Assembly: GCF_918698115.1 (NCBI RefSeq) | Contig: NZ_CAKKLV010000020.1 | Location: 1-64,000, forward strand | Reading direction: 5' to 3' | DNA from: Peribacillus sp. Bi96 | GTDB lineage: Bacteria; Bacillota; Bacilli; Bacillales; DSM-1321 | DNA length: 64,000 nucleotides | Shown here: positions 1 to 9,878 of the stretch, in pieces | Layout: each line of letters starts with the position of its first letter | Numbering within the stretch: the first letter of the stretch is position 1 | Notes under the pieces: generated by a model | What the model saw: only the letters and a program-made list of their open reading frames with translations | Database searches by the model: none | What the model was told of the DNA's origin: nothing | Position numbers and translations under genes: made by a program

Positions 1-126
1 TCAAGATGAGATTTCCCATGGCGCAAGCTAGTAAGATCCCTGAAAGATGATCAGGTTGATAGGTCAGAGGTGGAAGCGTGGCGACATGTGGAGCTGACTG
101 ATACTAATAGATCGAGGACTTAACCA
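1..126 (+). rRNA. 23S ribosomal RNA, 3' end (partial)
   Basis: The first bases match the conserved 3' end of Bacillus 23S rRNA, including the region around GTACTAATnGATCGAGG (here ATACTAATAGATCGAGGACT) and the terminal CTTAACC. The gene enters from outside the window, so only its last ~126 bases are here. The exact 3' boundary is set by analogy to B. subtilis and could be off by a few bases. It lies 66 bases before the 5S gene, as in a normal rrn operon. Confidence 0.93.
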
Positions 127-192
127 ACGCTTTTTAAAAAAATGAAATACCTTCTTATTATCTAGTTTTGAAGGAACAACGTTCCTGATATG

Positions 193-308
<116 letters not shown>

Positions 309-314
309 CATTTT

Positions 315-346
315 AAAGATCAGCCATCCGGCTGGTCTTTTTTTTT
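315..346 (+). terminator. rrn operon terminator
   Basis: An 11-bp stem (AAAGATCAGCC with GGCTGGTCTTT, one G-U pair) and an ATCC loop are followed by a run of nine T. It sits seven bases after the 5S gene, as expected for the intrinsic terminator of the ribosomal operon. Confidence 0.93.
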
Positions 347-468
347 GTCTCTTTGGTTTGATATGGGGATTAGTCGAGAATGAAAACTAATAACATTACG
401 AAATAATGGTGAATAAGCATCTTATTCGTCCTAGACACGATAGAATTCGACAAACAGGCGAATTTTGT

Positions 469-694
469 ATGGAGTCACGAATGTTCGATGAACAAAAATA
501 TGTGATGTTCATACTTCCCCAAGGGGATGTCTCGGAACCTCAGGAAGCCATCCAACAAGTTTGGAAATTATATTTGGACAATGATTTCCGTATATGGGTT
601 ATATAAGCAATCAGGAGAAACCGAATGGCCGAAGAAAGTCGAGCTGAAAATGGAATTATGTACCGCAATCATAGAGAACAGAGCAGTGGTTTAG
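469..694 (+). pseudogene. frameshifted ORF remnant, possibly effector-binding domain
   Basis: Reading from an ATG at 469 gives a ~40-residue peptide (start MESRMFDEQKYVMF, then LPQGDVSEPQEAIQQVWK) that stops at 606. A second frame entered near 592 continues with YGLYKQSGETEWPKKVELKM up to a stop at 694. Together they look like one short coding sequence broken by a frameshift. The pattern of a hydrophobic strand, a PxGD turn and a helix ending in W resembles the GyrI-like/AraC effector-binding fold, but this is only a resemblance. No clear ribosome binding site is seen. It may equally be non-coding. Confidence 0.3.
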
Positions 695-998
695 TTTGAA
701 GAGGATTAAATGAATAAGAAGGGGCGGAGGTCGGGATATTGAATAAATGTACAGTGGATGATGATAGGGCCCTTTTTTTGCGGCAGAAGGGGCTGAATTA
801 AGCGTTAATCACGTCTTTTTCTGTGAAGTATATGTATTAGGGACATACAAGGGAATTCGAATGGAAACATCTATTGAAATTGACCTTGCCTTTACTTGTT
901 CTTTTCATTATACTAGGAAGAATTTATTAATGATTATATCCAAGTTGGGTGCTAAGGGAGAATGCAAACAATATAGAATTTTGGAAGGGATCGGTATT
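695..998. other. gene-free stretch before yebG
   Basis: I see no convincing gene here. An in-frame ATG at 861 could extend yebG upstream, but it has no ribosome binding site and the extra residues do not belong to the YebG family. A promoter for yebG should lie in this stretch; I could not fix one with confidence. Confidence 0.4.
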
Positions 999-1199
999 GT
1001 GAGTAAAAAGAGTAAGGAAAAGTTTGAAGTTATCGAGGGAGAGACCATCGATGCATGTTTAGATCGAATAAAAGCAGCAGGTTACTTCCCTGTAAGGCGA
1101 ACGGAAGAGCCCATCTTTGCCGAGAGAATTGAGAATGGTAAAGTCCATTATGTGCCAGTTGATCGAAAAATTGTATTCGAAGCAAAGTTAATTGAGTAA
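999..1199 (+). CDS. yebG: NETI motif-containing protein YebG
   Basis: This is a 66-residue protein of unknown molecular role, found just upstream of the purine operon in Bacillus. The NETI-type motif appears here as GETIDACLDRI at residues 14-24, followed by GYFPVRRTEEPIF and a conserved C-terminal RKIVFEAKL. I chose the GTG at 999 because GGAAGGG lies about nine bases upstream and the protein then begins at the family's usual N-terminus. An ATG start at 861 would add 46 residues with no family support. The location between the rrn operon and purE agrees with B. subtilis. Function is unknown. Confidence 0.85.
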   Translation: MSKKSKEKFEVIEGETIDACLDRIKAAGYFPVRRTEEPIFAERIENGKVHYVPVDRKIVFEAKLIE

Positions 1200-1242
1200 A
1201 ACACGAACGATTCATTAATATCATGTAAAAATATTCGATTTT
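1199..1242 (+). promoter_or_regulatory. PurR operator (inverted PurBoxes)
   Basis: Two half-sites face each other: CGAA at 1204-1207 within ACACGAACGATT, and TTCG at 1234-1237 within AATATTCGATTTT. Bacillus PurR binds such AT-flanked CGAA/TTCG boxes about 16-17 bases apart, just upstream of pur promoters, and represses when PRPP is low. The second box ends just before the -35 element at 1246. Assignment rests on pattern and position. Confidence 0.8.
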
Positions 1243-1245
1243 AAC

Positions 1246-1274
1246 TTGACATTAAAATAGCCGGAAGGTAAGAT
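1246..1274 (+). promoter_or_regulatory. sigma-A promoter of the pur operon
   Basis: The -35 is TTGACA (1246-1251), the spacer is 17 bases, and the -10 is TAAGAT (1269-1274). Transcription would start near 1281, about ten bases before the riboswitch aptamer. It directly abuts the PurR boxes. Confidence 0.85.
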
Positions 1275-1291
1275 GAAGTTACATTAATACA

Positions 1292-1360
1292 TCTCATATA
1301 ATCATGGGGATATGGCCCAAAAGTTTCTACCTGATGACCGTAAATCATCGGACTATGAGA
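1292..1360 (+). ncRNA. guanine-class purine riboswitch
   Basis: P1 pairs TCTCATA (1292-1298) with TATGAGA (1354-1360). The L2 sequence GATATGG, the J2/3 sequence GTTTCTAC and the L3 sequence CCGTAAA all match the purine aptamer. P3 pairs CTGATGA with TCATCGG. In the J3/1 strand the specificity base is C (GGACTATG), as in guanine/hypoxanthine riboswitches; adenine types have U there. It controls premature termination of the pur mRNA through the hairpin at 1429-1475. Confidence 0.96.
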
Positions 1361-1428
1361 AAAGCATCTGACTAATTCGGAAACTAGCCAAGTCTTTTTG
1401 AGTTTTTTCTTCAAAAGGGCTTTCTTTT

Positions 1429-1475
1429 CCGGGCAGGTTGCTTTCTCGATGAGAAGCAATCTGTCCGGTTTTTTA
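1429..1475 (+). terminator. riboswitch-controlled attenuator of the pur operon
   Basis: A long stem (CCGGGCAGGTTGCTTTCT with AGAAGCAATCTGTCCGG) is followed by TTTTTT. It lies about 70 bases after the aptamer and 80 bases before purE. With guanine bound, the leader should fold so that this terminator forms; the competing antiterminator probably uses the 3' P1 strand and the bases after it. Confidence 0.9.
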
Positions 1476-1556
1476 ATTTAAAATGTAATAGCTAATGATA
1501 AGCGTCCAGCTGCATACTCGGGACGCCATAATATGAGTGTTGGAGGGAATGATGAT

Positions 1557-2045
1557 ATGAAACCGCAAGTTGGGGTTATTATGGGAAGTGTCTCGGATTG
1601 GGAAACGATGAAATACGCTTGTGAATCATTGGAACAGCTTGAGATTCCCTATGAAAAAAGAGTCGTTTCCGCCCACAGGACGCCGGATTTACTATTTGAA
1701 TATGCAGAGAGTGCAAAAGAGAGAGGCATTAAAGTGATCATCGCCGGGGCAGGCGGGGCGGCCCATCTTCCAGGTATGACAGCGGCCAAAACGATTGTCC
1801 CAGTGATTGGCGTGCCGATACAATCGAAGGCATTAAATGGAATGGATTCGTTATTATCGATTGTTCAAATGCCCGGTGGCGTACCGGTTGCGACGGTAGC
1901 AATCGGAAAATCGGGAGCAGTGAATGCCGGTTTGTTCGCGGCTCAAATATTAGCAGCTTTCGATTCCGAGATTGCTGATCGATTGGAAGCTTTACGAGAC
2001 GAAACCAGAGAAAAGGTGTTAAGCAGCAGTGAACAACTTAAATAA
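1557..2045 (+). CDS. purE: N5-carboxyaminoimidazole ribonucleotide mutase PurE
   Basis: PurE moves the carboxyl group of N5-CAIR to give CAIR in de novo purine synthesis, working right after PurK. The 162-residue length fits bacterial class I PurE. Visible signatures are GSVSDWETM (residues 10-18), SAHRTP with the catalytic His near 40, and [10 protein letters not shown]. The ATG at 1557 follows GGAGGG by nine bases; an upstream in-frame ATG at 1533 lacks a site. It is the first gene of the operon and overlaps purK by 17 bases. Confidence 0.97.
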   Translation: MKPQVGVIMGSVSDWETMKYACESLEQLEIPYEKRVVSAHRTPDLLFEYAESAKERGIKVIIAGAGGAAHLPGMTAAKTIVPVIGVPIQSKALNGMDSLLSIVQMPGGVPVATVAIGKSGAVNAGLFAAQILAAFDSEIADRLEALRDETREKVLSSSEQLK

Positions 2046-3189
2046 TACAATCATTTTACCGGGACAGACCATTGGAATTATCGGCGGTGGGCAATTGGGC
2101 AGGATGATGGCCTTATCGGCGAAGGCATCGGGATTTAGGATAGCTGTCCTTGAGCCGACGGCAGATGGTCCATGTGCGCAAGTAGCGGATATTGAAATCA
2201 CTGGAGCTTATGATGATATAGATGCGTTGAAAAGGTTAGCTGAGGTCAGTGACGTCATAACTTATGAGTTTGAAAATATCAGTTCAGAAGCTTTGGATTG
2301 GTTAAAACAACATGCATTTCTTCCACAGGGTTCAAAATTATTAAAGCTTACACAGGATCGACTTACTGAAAAAAAAGCCATATCTGATGCAGGAGCTTCG
2401 GTTGCTCCATATCAGGAAATACAGGATATTTCAGAAATTCACCTTCATATAGAAAAATTAGGGTACCCTAGTGTGTTAAAAACGACCCGGGGCGGTTATG
2501 ATGGAAAAGGGCAGTTGGTCATTAAGGAAGAAGCCGATATTAAAAAGGCTGAGACCCTGCTCAAAACAGGTGTATGTGTGCTGGAAGCCTGGATTCCTTT
2601 CTTAAAAGAAATCTCCATTATCGTGACGCGTAATGCAAATGGCGAGATAAGTCATTTTCCGATAGCGGAAAACATTCATATTGAAAACATTCTTCATAAA
2701 AGTATTGTTCCCGCCCGTATTAGTAAGCAAGCTGAGCGGAAGGCTATTACTGAGGCTTTACAGCTTGCAGAGAAACTTGATTTGGTGGGGACATTGGCAG
2801 TCGAGATGTTTTTAACGGCTCAGGATGAGATCATCATTAATGAATTGGCGCCAAGACCTCATAACTCAGGCCATTATACAATGGAAGCATGTGAGACATC
2901 ACAGTTTGAACAGCATATAAGGGCTGTCTGCAATTGGCCGCTTGGAAATACGGCGTTATTGAAGCCTGTGGTAATGATTAATATCCTTGGTGAACATGTC
3001 GGGCCATTAATGGATGAAATTCCGACGCTTTCAGATTGGAAGGTTCACCTTTACGGTAAGAAAGAAGCCAAGATTAAGCGGAAAATGGGTCATGTGAATA
3101 TTTTACGTCCAACGATTGAGGAAGCTCTTTTGGAAAGTGGTCGAAGCAAAATATGGAATCAACAGGTTGAAACGGAGGAAGTAAAATGA
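2029..3189 (+). CDS. purK: 5-(carboxyamino)imidazole ribonucleotide synthase PurK
   Basis: PurK is an ATP-grasp enzyme that joins bicarbonate to AIR to make N5-CAIR for PurE. The 386-residue sequence has the N-terminal [12 protein letters not shown] motif, the ATP-grasp glycine-rich loop [11 protein letters not shown], and the metal-binding segment [15 protein letters not shown]. The GTG at 2029 gives an N-terminus close to the B. subtilis protein but has a weak ribosome binding site, so translational coupling to purE, which it overlaps by 17 bases, is likely. It overlaps purB by four bases (ATGA). Confidence 0.96.
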   Translation: MNNLNNTIILPGQTIGIIGGGQLGRMMALSAKASGFRIAVLEPTADGPCAQVADIEITGAYDDIDALKRLAEVSDVITYEFENISSEALDWLKQHAFLPQGSKLLKLTQDRLTEKKAISDAGASVAPYQEIQDISEIHLHIEKLGYPSVLKTTRGGYDGKGQLVIKEEADIKKAETLLKTGVCVLEAWIPFLKEISIIVTRNANGEISHFPIAENIHIENILHKSIVPARISKQAERKAITEALQLAEKLDLVGTLAVEMFLTAQDEIIINELAPRPHNSGHYTMEACETSQFEQHIRAVCNWPLGNTALLKPVVMINILGEHVGPLMDEIPTLSDWKVHLYGKKEAKIKRKMGHVNILRPTIEEALLESGRSKIWNQQVETEEVK

Positions 3190-4478
3190 TTGAACGTTAT
3201 ACCCGCCCAGAGATGGGGAACATTTGGACAGAAAAGAACCGCTTTAATGCGTGGTTGGAAGTTGAAATCTTAGCTTGTGAGGCATGGTCTGAACTAGGTG
3301 TCATTCCAAAAGAAGATGTGAAGCTACTTCGTGAAAATGCTACGTTCGATGTGGAGCGTATCAATGAAATCGAAAAAGATACTCGCCACGATGTTGTTGC
3401 GTTTACACGTGCGGTTTCTGAAACGTTAGGTGAAGAACGGAAATGGGTCCATTACGGATTGACCTCTACTGATGTGGTCGATACAGCTCTTTCATATGTG
3501 ATTAAGCAAGCGAATGATATCCTTGCCAAGGATTTAAATAATTTCGTTGAGATCTTGAAAAATAAAGCGAAAGAACATAAATACACGGTTCAAATGGGAC
3601 GTACACATGGTGTTCATGCGGAACCGACCACTTTTGGTTTGAAACTGGCACTTTGGTATCAAGAAATGAAACGCAATGTCGAGCGTTTTGAAGAAGCTAG
3701 AAAGAACATAGAGGTTGGGAAAATCTCTGGAGCTGTCGGAACTTACGCAAACATTGACCCGTTCGTTGAAAAATTCGTTTGTGAAAAGCTTGGCCTTGAA
3801 GCAGCACCAATTTCAACACAAACATTGCAACGCGATCGCCACGCACATTATATGAGCACATTGGCTTTAATTGCGACATCAATCGAAAAGTTCGCGGTGG
3901 AAATTCGCGGCTTACAAAAAAGCGAAACACGCGAAGTGGAAGAATTCTTTGCAAAAGGTCAAAAGGGATCTTCGGCAATGCCTCATAAACGGAATCCAAT
4001 TGGTTCTGAAAATATGACGGGACTGGCTCGAGTAATCCGCGGTTACATGATGACAGCATATGAGAATGTGCCATTATGGCATGAACGTGACATTTCACAT
4101 TCTTCTGCTGAGCGCATCATCTTGCCGGATGCAACGATCGCTTTAAACTACATGCTGAACCGTTTCAGTAACATAGTGAAGAACTTGACTGTTTATCCAG
4201 AAAATATGAAACGCAATATGGACCGTACGCTGGGATTGATTTTCTCACAACGTGTGCTGTTATCCCTTATCGATAAAGGACTTGTCCGTGAAGAAGCTTA
4301 TGATACGGTTCAGCCGAAAGCGATGGAAGCATGGGAGCAACAGGTTCCATTCAGAAGCCTGATCGAAAAGGATGATAAAATCACAAGCTTGCTTACGAAA
4401 GAAGAACTTGATGATTGTTTCGATCCTACACATCACTTGAAAAATGTTGATGTAATCTTTGATCGTTTAGGTTTATAA
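3186..4478 (+). CDS. purB: adenylosuccinate lyase PurB
   Basis: PurB splits SAICAR to AICAR plus fumarate and also adenylosuccinate to AMP plus fumarate. The 430 residues carry the fumarase/aspartase superfamily signature [16 protein letters not shown], with the catalytic Ser in this loop, and the TSTDVVDTA and [11 protein letters not shown] motifs. Its length is standard. It starts inside the purK stop. A strong hairpin lies between it and purC, the only place upstream of purF where two pur genes are separated by about 100 bases. Confidence 0.97.
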   Translation: MIERYTRPEMGNIWTEKNRFNAWLEVEILACEAWSELGVIPKEDVKLLRENATFDVERINEIEKDTRHDVVAFTRAVSETLGEERKWVHYGLTSTDVVDTALSYVIKQANDILAKDLNNFVEILKNKAKEHKYTVQMGRTHGVHAEPTTFGLKLALWYQEMKRNVERFEEARKNIEVGKISGAVGTYANIDPFVEKFVCEKLGLEAAPISTQTLQRDRHAHYMSTLALIATSIEKFAVEIRGLQKSETREVEEFFAKGQKGSSAMPHKRNPIGSENMTGLARVIRGYMMTAYENVPLWHERDISHSSAERIILPDATIALNYMLNRFSNIVKNLTVYPENMKRNMDRTLGLIFSQRVLLSLIDKGLVREEAYDTVQPKAMEAWEQQVPFRSLIEKDDKITSLLTKEELDDCFDPTHHLKNVDVIFDRLGL

Positions 4479-4487
4479 AATGAAGGC

Positions 4488-4524
4488 GGCAAACATAGTA
4501 CCATTAGCCGGTATTATGTTTGCC
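4488..4524 (+). repeat. long hairpin in the purB-purC gap
   Basis: GGCAAACATAGTACC (4488-4502) pairs over all 15 positions, with one G-U pair, to GGTATTATGTTTGCC (4510-4524) around a seven-base loop. No T-run follows, so it is not a standard intrinsic terminator. It may be an RNA stability or processing element that sets the ratio of upstream to downstream products. Confidence 0.75.
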
Positions 4525-4580
4525 AAGCCTGACAAATGATAGGAAGATTCATAATATTCACAATGCGGGGGTCTGGACAG

Positions 4581-5300
4581 ATGGAAAAACGAGAATTGTT
4601 GTATGAAGGAAAAGCGAAACAGATTTTTGCAACGGACAACAGTGAAATAGTATGGGTGGAATACAAGGATTCGGCAACGGCGTTTAATGGTGAGAAGAAG
4701 TCAGAGATTGCCGGAAAAGGTAAGTTGAATAATCAAATTACTAGCTTACTATTTTCAAAGCTTGCCCAAGAAAATATCCCATCCCATTTTATTGAACAGC
4801 TTTCCGACCGGGAGCAGCTAGTCAAGAAGGTATCTATCATTCCGCTTGAAGTCGTCGTTAGAAATACGGCTGCCGGCAGTTTCTCTAAAAGGACTGGCAT
4901 TGAAGAAGGCCAGCCGCTCAAGAAAACGCTGATTGAGTTTTACTATAAAGATGACGAGCTCGGCGATCCTCTGTTAACGGAAGACCATATTGAAGAATTG
5001 GAACTTGCAAGCAAGGAAGATGTAGCCATTTTAAAAGAAAAGGCACAAGAAATAGGCAGCGTCTTAACTTCCTTCTTTAAAGAGTTGGACATTAAATTGA
5101 TTGATTTTAAATTAGAGTTCGGTAAAACCTCGAATGGGGAAATTTTACTGGCTGATGAGATTTCACCTGATACCTGCCGATTATGGGATGTAAAAACGAA
5201 CGAAAAGTTAGACAAAGATGTATTCCGTCGTAATTTAGGAAGTTTAACAGATGCTTACGAAAAAATTCTAGCAAAGTTGGAGGGTACTCAACATGTATAA
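4581..5300 (+). CDS. purC: phosphoribosylaminoimidazole-succinocarboxamide (SAICAR) synthase PurC
   Basis: PurC ligates aspartate to CAIR using ATP to give SAICAR. The 239-residue protein shows ELLYEGKAKQIF near the N-terminus, the VEYKDSATAFNGEKK substrate loop, EVVVRNTAAGSF and the C-terminal LADEISPDTCRLW signature. I chose the ATG at 4581, preceded by GCGGGGG about nine bases upstream; an upstream in-frame ATG at 4536 would add an atypical extension. Its end overlaps purS by eight bases. Confidence 0.97.
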   Translation: MEKRELLYEGKAKQIFATDNSEIVWVEYKDSATAFNGEKKSEIAGKGKLNNQITSLLFSKLAQENIPSHFIEQLSDREQLVKKVSIIPLEVVVRNTAAGSFSKRTGIEEGQPLKKTLIEFYYKDDELGDPLLTEDHIEELELASKEDVAILKEKAQEIGSVLTSFFKELDIKLIDFKLEFGKTSNGEILLADEISPDTCRLWDVKTNEKLDKDVFRRNLGSLTDAYEKILAKLEGTQHV

Positions 5301-5547
5301 GGTTAAGGTATATATCACACTACGCGAAAGTGTACTAGATCCACAGGGAGCAGCAGTTCAACAATCACTTCATAGTTTGACATATAACGAAGTAAGTGAT
5401 GTTCGAGTGGGGAAATACATTGAACTTACAATTGAAGATACAGACCGTGATTTAGATCAACTTGTGAAAGAAATGTGTGAAAAACTATTGGCCAATACGG
5501 TAATTGAATCTTACCGTTATGATGTTGAGGAGGTTATCACCCAATGA
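5293..5547 (+). CDS. purS: phosphoribosylformylglycinamidine synthase subunit PurS
   Basis: PurS is the small 84-residue bridging subunit of the three-part FGAM synthase (PurS, PurQ, PurL) of Gram-positive bacteria. It helps move ammonia from PurQ to PurL. The sequence [19 protein letters not shown] is typical, followed by a conserved VGKYIEL strand. It overlaps purC upstream and purQ downstream (ATGA), so translation of the three is probably coupled. Confidence 0.96.
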   Translation: MYKVKVYITLRESVLDPQGAAVQQSLHSLTYNEVSDVRVGKYIELTIEDTDRDLDQLVKEMCEKLLANTVIESYRYDVEEVITQ

Positions 5548-6230
5548 AATTTGCTGTCATAGTTTTCCCTGGTTCCAATTGTGATGTCGATATGTACCAT
5601 GCGATTAAGGATGCACTAGGGGAAGAAGTGGAGTATGTATGGCATTCCACAGACAATCTAGATCAGTATGATGGGATTCTCCTTCCTGGAGGCTTCTCTT
5701 ATGGAGATTATTTACGCTCTGGAGCAATTGCCCGTTTTTCGAATGTAATGGCCGAAGTCGTAAAAGCGGCACAGGCAGGAAAGCCTGTTCTTGGAGTATG
5801 CAATGGTTTTCAGATTTTACTTGAAGCAGGACTTTTACCTGGAGCGATGCGCCGTAATGATGGCTTGAAATTCATTTGCCGTAATGTAGGATTGAAGGTT
5901 AAAAATAATCAATCGATGTTTACGACAGGCTATGAATTAGGTGAAACGATTACGATCCCGGTCGCCCATGGTGAAGGGAATTACTATTGTGATAATGAAA
6001 CATTGGCTGAATTGAAACGAGATAACCGCATCTTGTTCACATATGATGGTGAAAATCCAAACGGAAGCTTGGAACAAATAGCGGGAATTACAAATGAACA
6101 AGGAAATGTCCTCGGAATGATGCCTCATCCCGAACGTGCTGTTGATTCACTGCTTGGCAGTAAAGACGGCTTAAAGATTTTTCAATCCATCGTAAAAAAC
6201 TGGAGGGAATCACATGTTATTACAGCTTGA
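5544..6230 (+). CDS. purQ: phosphoribosylformylglycinamidine synthase glutaminase subunit PurQ
   Basis: PurQ is a class I glutamine amidotransferase of 228 residues that supplies ammonia to PurL. Visible motifs are the N-terminal [23 protein letters not shown], the nucleophile Cys in [18 protein letters not shown], and the His-Glu pair in MMPHPERA near the C-terminus. It overlaps purS by four bases and purL by 17 bases. Confidence 0.97.
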   Translation: MKFAVIVFPGSNCDVDMYHAIKDALGEEVEYVWHSTDNLDQYDGILLPGGFSYGDYLRSGAIARFSNVMAEVVKAAQAGKPVLGVCNGFQILLEAGLLPGAMRRNDGLKFICRNVGLKVKNNQSMFTTGYELGETITIPVAHGEGNYYCDNETLAELKRDNRILFTYDGENPNGSLEQIAGITNEQGNVLGMMPHPERAVDSLLGSKDGLKIFQSIVKNWRESHVITA

Positions 6231-8436
6231 ACCAAGTCCGGAAAAAATTAAATCGGATCGTTTATATGCAACTATGGGACTATCCGATGAAGAATTTGCA
6301 ATGGTGGAGAAAATCTTAGGCAGACTGCCGAATTATACGGAAACAGGATTGTTTTCGGTTATGTGGTCAGAGCATTGTTCCTACAAAAATTCAAAACCCA
6401 TCTTAAGGAAATTCCCGATTACAGGGGAGAAAGTGCTTCAAGGTCCTGGTGAAGGGGCAGGAATCGTTGATATCGGTGACGATCAGGCTGTCGTTTTTAA
6501 AATTGAAAGTCATAACCACCCATCGGCAATCGAACCTTATCAAGGTGCCGCTACTGGTGTCGGCGGAATTATCCGTGATGTTTTCTCCATGGGTGCCCGT
6601 CCGATTGCGATGTTGAACTCTCTTCGTTTCGGTGAGTTAGATAATGATCGTGTTAAATATTTATTTAAAGAAGTGGTAGCCGGGATTGCAGGATACGGGA
6701 ATTGTATCGGAATTCCAACTGTCGGCGGTGAAATTCAATTTGATCCATCGTATGAAGGAAATCCTTTAGTCAATGCCATGTGTGTCGGTTTGATCGATCA
6801 TAAGGACATTAAAAAAGGACAAGCGCATGGAGTGGGCAACACAGTGATGTATGTGGGTGCAAAAACTGGACGTGATGGTATTCATGGTGCAACATTTGCA
6901 TCTGAAGAGCTATCAGAGTCTTCAGAAGAAAAGCGGCCTGCCGTACAAGTGGGCGATCCATTCATGGAGAAACTGCTTTTGGAAGCATGCCTTGAATTGA
7001 TTCAAAATGACGCTCTTGTTGGCATTCAGGATATGGGAGCAGCGGGTCTTACAAGCTCATCTGCCGAAATGGCGAGTAAAGCGGGTTCAGGCATTAAAAT
7101 GAACCTTGATTTGGTACCGCAGCGTGAAACGGGAATGACAGCTTATGAAATGATGCTTTCTGAATCACAGGAGCGGATGTTGATCGTAGTTACTAAAGGA
7201 CGTGAACAAGAAATCGTTGACTTGTTTACGAAATACGATTTAGAGGCTGTATCTGTTGGGGTAGTAACGGATGATAAAAATCTAACACTTTCTCATCAAG
7301 GTGAAATCGTTGCTGAGGTTCCGGTTGATGCTTTGGCTGAAGAAGCTCCGATTTATAACAAGCCATCTGCAGAACCGCAATATTTCCGTGACTTCCAAAG
7401 CATGACGGCAGAAGTTCCAGTCATTGGGGATTATAAAGAAACACTAGTGTCACTATTGAAGCAACCGACAATTTCGAGTAAAGAATGGGTCTATGACCAA
7501 TATGATTACATGGTCCGCACGAATACAGTTGTCTCACCTGGATCGGATGCAGCGGTAGTACGTGTCAGAGGCACGAATAAGGCTCTTGCGATGACGACGG
7601 ATTGTAACTCCCGTTATATATATTTGGATCCTGAAACAGGAGGTAAAATCGCTGTCGCTGAAGCAGCTCGTAACATTATTTGCTCCGGTGCGGAACCTTT
7701 AGCGATTACGGATTGCTTGAATTTCGGGAATCCAGAAAAACCTGAAATATTTTGGCAATTGGAAAAAGCGGCAGACGGTATGAGTGAAGCTTGCAGAAGT
7801 TTAAGTACTCCTGTAATTGGAGGAAATGTGTCGCTTTACAATGAAACGAATGGTGAAGCGATTTACCCTACACCTGTAGTTGGGATGGTCGGCCTTATCA
7901 GTGATCTTCAACATATCACTACGCAATCGTTTAAAAATGAATCCGATTTGATTTATGTTGTCGGCGAAGCAAAGGTGGAATTTGGCGGCAGTGAATTACA
8001 AAAAATGCTCGAAGGAAAAATCTTTGGACGTGCACCAGAACTTGATTTGGCCGTTGAACAAAAACGTCAGCAGCAAATCCTTTCTGCGATCCAAACTGGA
8101 CTTGTAGCATCAGCCCATGATCTTTCGGAAGGCGGTTTGGCAGTCGCTTTAGCAGAGTCTTTATTCGGGGCAAACAAGCTTGGGGCAAAAGTGAATATAT
8201 CCGGCGAAGCGGTATCCGAACTATTCAGTGAAACGCAATCACGATTCCTGCTATCCATCAATCCTGATAATCAAGCAGCATTTGAAGCACTTGTTGAAGA
8301 TGCGGTATGCATAGGCTCGGTAACTGAGGATAATAAATTGGTCGTGACGGCAGATAATGATGGCAAAGTATTGGAAGCGGCAGTCGAAGAGTTACAAACA
8401 GCTTGGAAGGGAGCTATACCATGCTTGCTGAAATAA
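6214..8436 (+). CDS. purL: phosphoribosylformylglycinamidine synthase subunit PurL
   Basis: This is the 740-residue synthetase subunit that converts FGAR to FGAM with ATP and ammonia from PurQ. It is of the short 'small PurL' type. Motifs include [49 protein letters not shown] and a second AIR-synthase-like half with [10 protein letters not shown] and [16 protein letters not shown]. The start follows TGGAGGG by seven bases. It overlaps purF by 16 bases. Confidence 0.97.
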   Translation: MLLQLEPSPEKIKSDRLYATMGLSDEEFAMVEKILGRLPNYTETGLFSVMWSEHCSYKNSKPILRKFPITGEKVLQGPGEGAGIVDIGDDQAVVFKIESHNHPSAIEPYQGAATGVGGIIRDVFSMGARPIAMLNSLRFGELDNDRVKYLFKEVVAGIAGYGNCIGIPTVGGEIQFDPSYEGNPLVNAMCVGLIDHKDIKKGQAHGVGNTVMYVGAKTGRDGIHGATFASEELSESSEEKRPAVQVGDPFMEKLLLEACLELIQNDALVGIQDMGAAGLTSSSAEMASKAGSGIKMNLDLVPQRETGMTAYEMMLSESQERMLIVVTKGREQEIVDLFTKYDLEAVSVGVVTDDKNLTLSHQGEIVAEVPVDALAEEAPIYNKPSAEPQYFRDFQSMTAEVPVIGDYKETLVSLLKQPTISSKEWVYDQYDYMVRTNTVVSPGSDAAVVRVRGTNKALAMTTDCNSRYIYLDPETGGKIAVAEAARNIICSGAEPLAITDCLNFGNPEKPEIFWQLEKAADGMSEACRSLSTPVIGGNVSLYNETNGEAIYPTPVVGMVGLISDLQHITTQSFKNESDLIYVVGEAKVEFGGSELQKMLEGKIFGRAPELDLAVEQKRQQQILSAIQTGLVASAHDLSEGGLAVALAESLFGANKLGAKVNISGEAVSELFSETQSRFLLSINPDNQAAFEALVEDAVCIGSVTEDNKLVVTADNDGKVLEAAVEELQTAWKGAIPCLLK

Positions 8437-9836
8437 GAAGTCTAAACGAAGAGTGTGGCGTAGTTGGAGTCTGGGGACATCCCGATGCAGCACAGCTTGC
8501 TTATTACGGTTTGCATAGCTTACAACATCGTGGTCAAGAAGGAGCGGGCATCGTCGTGACGGACGGTGAGCAAATGTCCATCTCTAAGGGTGAAGGTCTT
8601 GTTACAGAGATATTCACGGCTGAAAAAATGCAGGCTCTTTCCGGTACTGGAAGAGCTGCAATCGGCCATGTACGTTATACAACGGCAGGCGGCGGCGGGT
8701 ATCAAAATGTACAGCCTTTCTTGTTCAATTCACATACAGGAGGGCTTGCCCTTGCCCATAATGGGAATATCGTCAATGCCCATCAGTTAAAAGCACAGCT
8801 TGAAGGACAAGGAAGCATTTTTCAAACGACTTCTGATACCGAAGTTCTGGCCCATCTGATTAAACGGTCCGGCTACTCAGATGTCAGAGATTCCGTGAAA
8901 AACAGTTTAAGCATGCTTAAGGGAGCTTACGCATTTGTCATCATGACAGAAAACCAAATGATCATGGCGAGAGATCCGCATGGTTTCCGTCCGCTTTCCT
9001 TGGGGAAAATAGGCGATGCATATTTCGCTGCATCCGAAACATGTGCACTTGATATTGTAGGTGCAGAATTCATTCGCGATATAGAGCCGGGTGAACTCGT
9101 TGTCATTAATGATGAGGGGATCACATCCGAATACTTTTCACTCTCAAGTCAACAGGCGATGTGCACGATGGAATATGTGTATTTTTCCCGTCCGGATAGC
9201 AACATTGATGGGATCAATGTTCATACTGCACGAAAGAACCTTGGCAAGCAAATGGCGCTGGAAGCTAAAATTGAAGCTGATGTCGTTACAGGCGTACCTG
9301 ATTCCAGCATTTCAGCAGCGATAGGCTATGCTGAAGCGGCAGGCATTCCCTATGAAATGGGTCTAATTAAAAATCGTTATGTTGGACGGACATTCATTCA
9401 GCCATCACAGAGTCTTCGTGAACAAGGCGTGAAGATGAAACTTTCACCTGTAAGAGGTGTCGTAGAAGGTAAGCGGGTCATAATGGTTGATGATTCAATC
9501 GTCCGCGGGACAACGAGCAGAAGGATTGTCCGCATGTTAAAAGATGCAGGCGCTAAAGAAGTGCATGTTGTAATCAGCTCACCACCGATCAAGAATCCTT
9601 GTTTTTATGGCATAGACACGTCCAAAAAAGAAGAATTGATCGCAAGCTCAAAATCGGTGGAGGAAATAAGAGAAATCATTGGTGCTGATTCCTTAACTTT
9701 CCTAAGTGTCGAAGGTATGGTCGAAGCGATTGGCCGCCCGTTTCCTGGAGAAACGCGCGGGTCATGTCTAGCTTGTTTCACCGGAAATTATCCGACTGAA
9801 ATTTTTGAATACGAACGAGAAAAAACAAAATGTTAA
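8421..9836 (+). CDS. purF: amidophosphoribosyltransferase PurF
   Basis: PurF makes phosphoribosylamine from PRPP and glutamine, the committed and feedback-inhibited step. The 471-residue protein begins with an 11-residue propeptide ([11 protein letters not shown]) that is normally cleaved to expose Cys12, the glutaminase nucleophile in CGVVGVWGH. The PRPP loop is [13 protein letters not shown]. Cysteines in AMCTMEY, PCFYGID and GSCLACFTG match the ligands of the Fe-S cluster in the Bacillus enzyme. The ATG at 8421 follows GGAAGGGAG; an in-frame start at 8403 lies within purL and is not needed. Confidence 0.97.
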   Translation: MLAEIRSLNEECGVVGVWGHPDAAQLAYYGLHSLQHRGQEGAGIVVTDGEQMSISKGEGLVTEIFTAEKMQALSGTGRAAIGHVRYTTAGGGGYQNVQPFLFNSHTGGLALAHNGNIVNAHQLKAQLEGQGSIFQTTSDTEVLAHLIKRSGYSDVRDSVKNSLSMLKGAYAFVIMTENQMIMARDPHGFRPLSLGKIGDAYFAASETCALDIVGAEFIRDIEPGELVVINDEGITSEYFSLSSQQAMCTMEYVYFSRPDSNIDGINVHTARKNLGKQMALEAKIEADVVTGVPDSSISAAIGYAEAAGIPYEMGLIKNRYVGRTFIQPSQSLREQGVKMKLSPVRGVVEGKRVIMVDDSIVRGTTSRRIVRMLKDAGAKEVHVVISSPPIKNPCFYGIDTSKKEELIASSKSVEEIREIIGADSLTFLSVEGMVEAIGRPFPGETRGSCLACFTGNYPTEIFEYEREKTKC

Positions 9837-9878
9837 TCATGTCGGAATTGAAGATTGATTTTCGGAGGGGGATTTCAA

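Noticed and set aside
861-998. Longer yebG starting at ATG 861
   Set aside because: No ribosome binding site at 861, and the extra 46 residues do not fit the family. GTG 999 has GGAAGGG at proper distance.
3697-4098. 133-codon minus-strand frame inside purB
   Set aside because: Shadow of the purB coding strand; no ribosome binding site, no recognisable family, and purB is intact.
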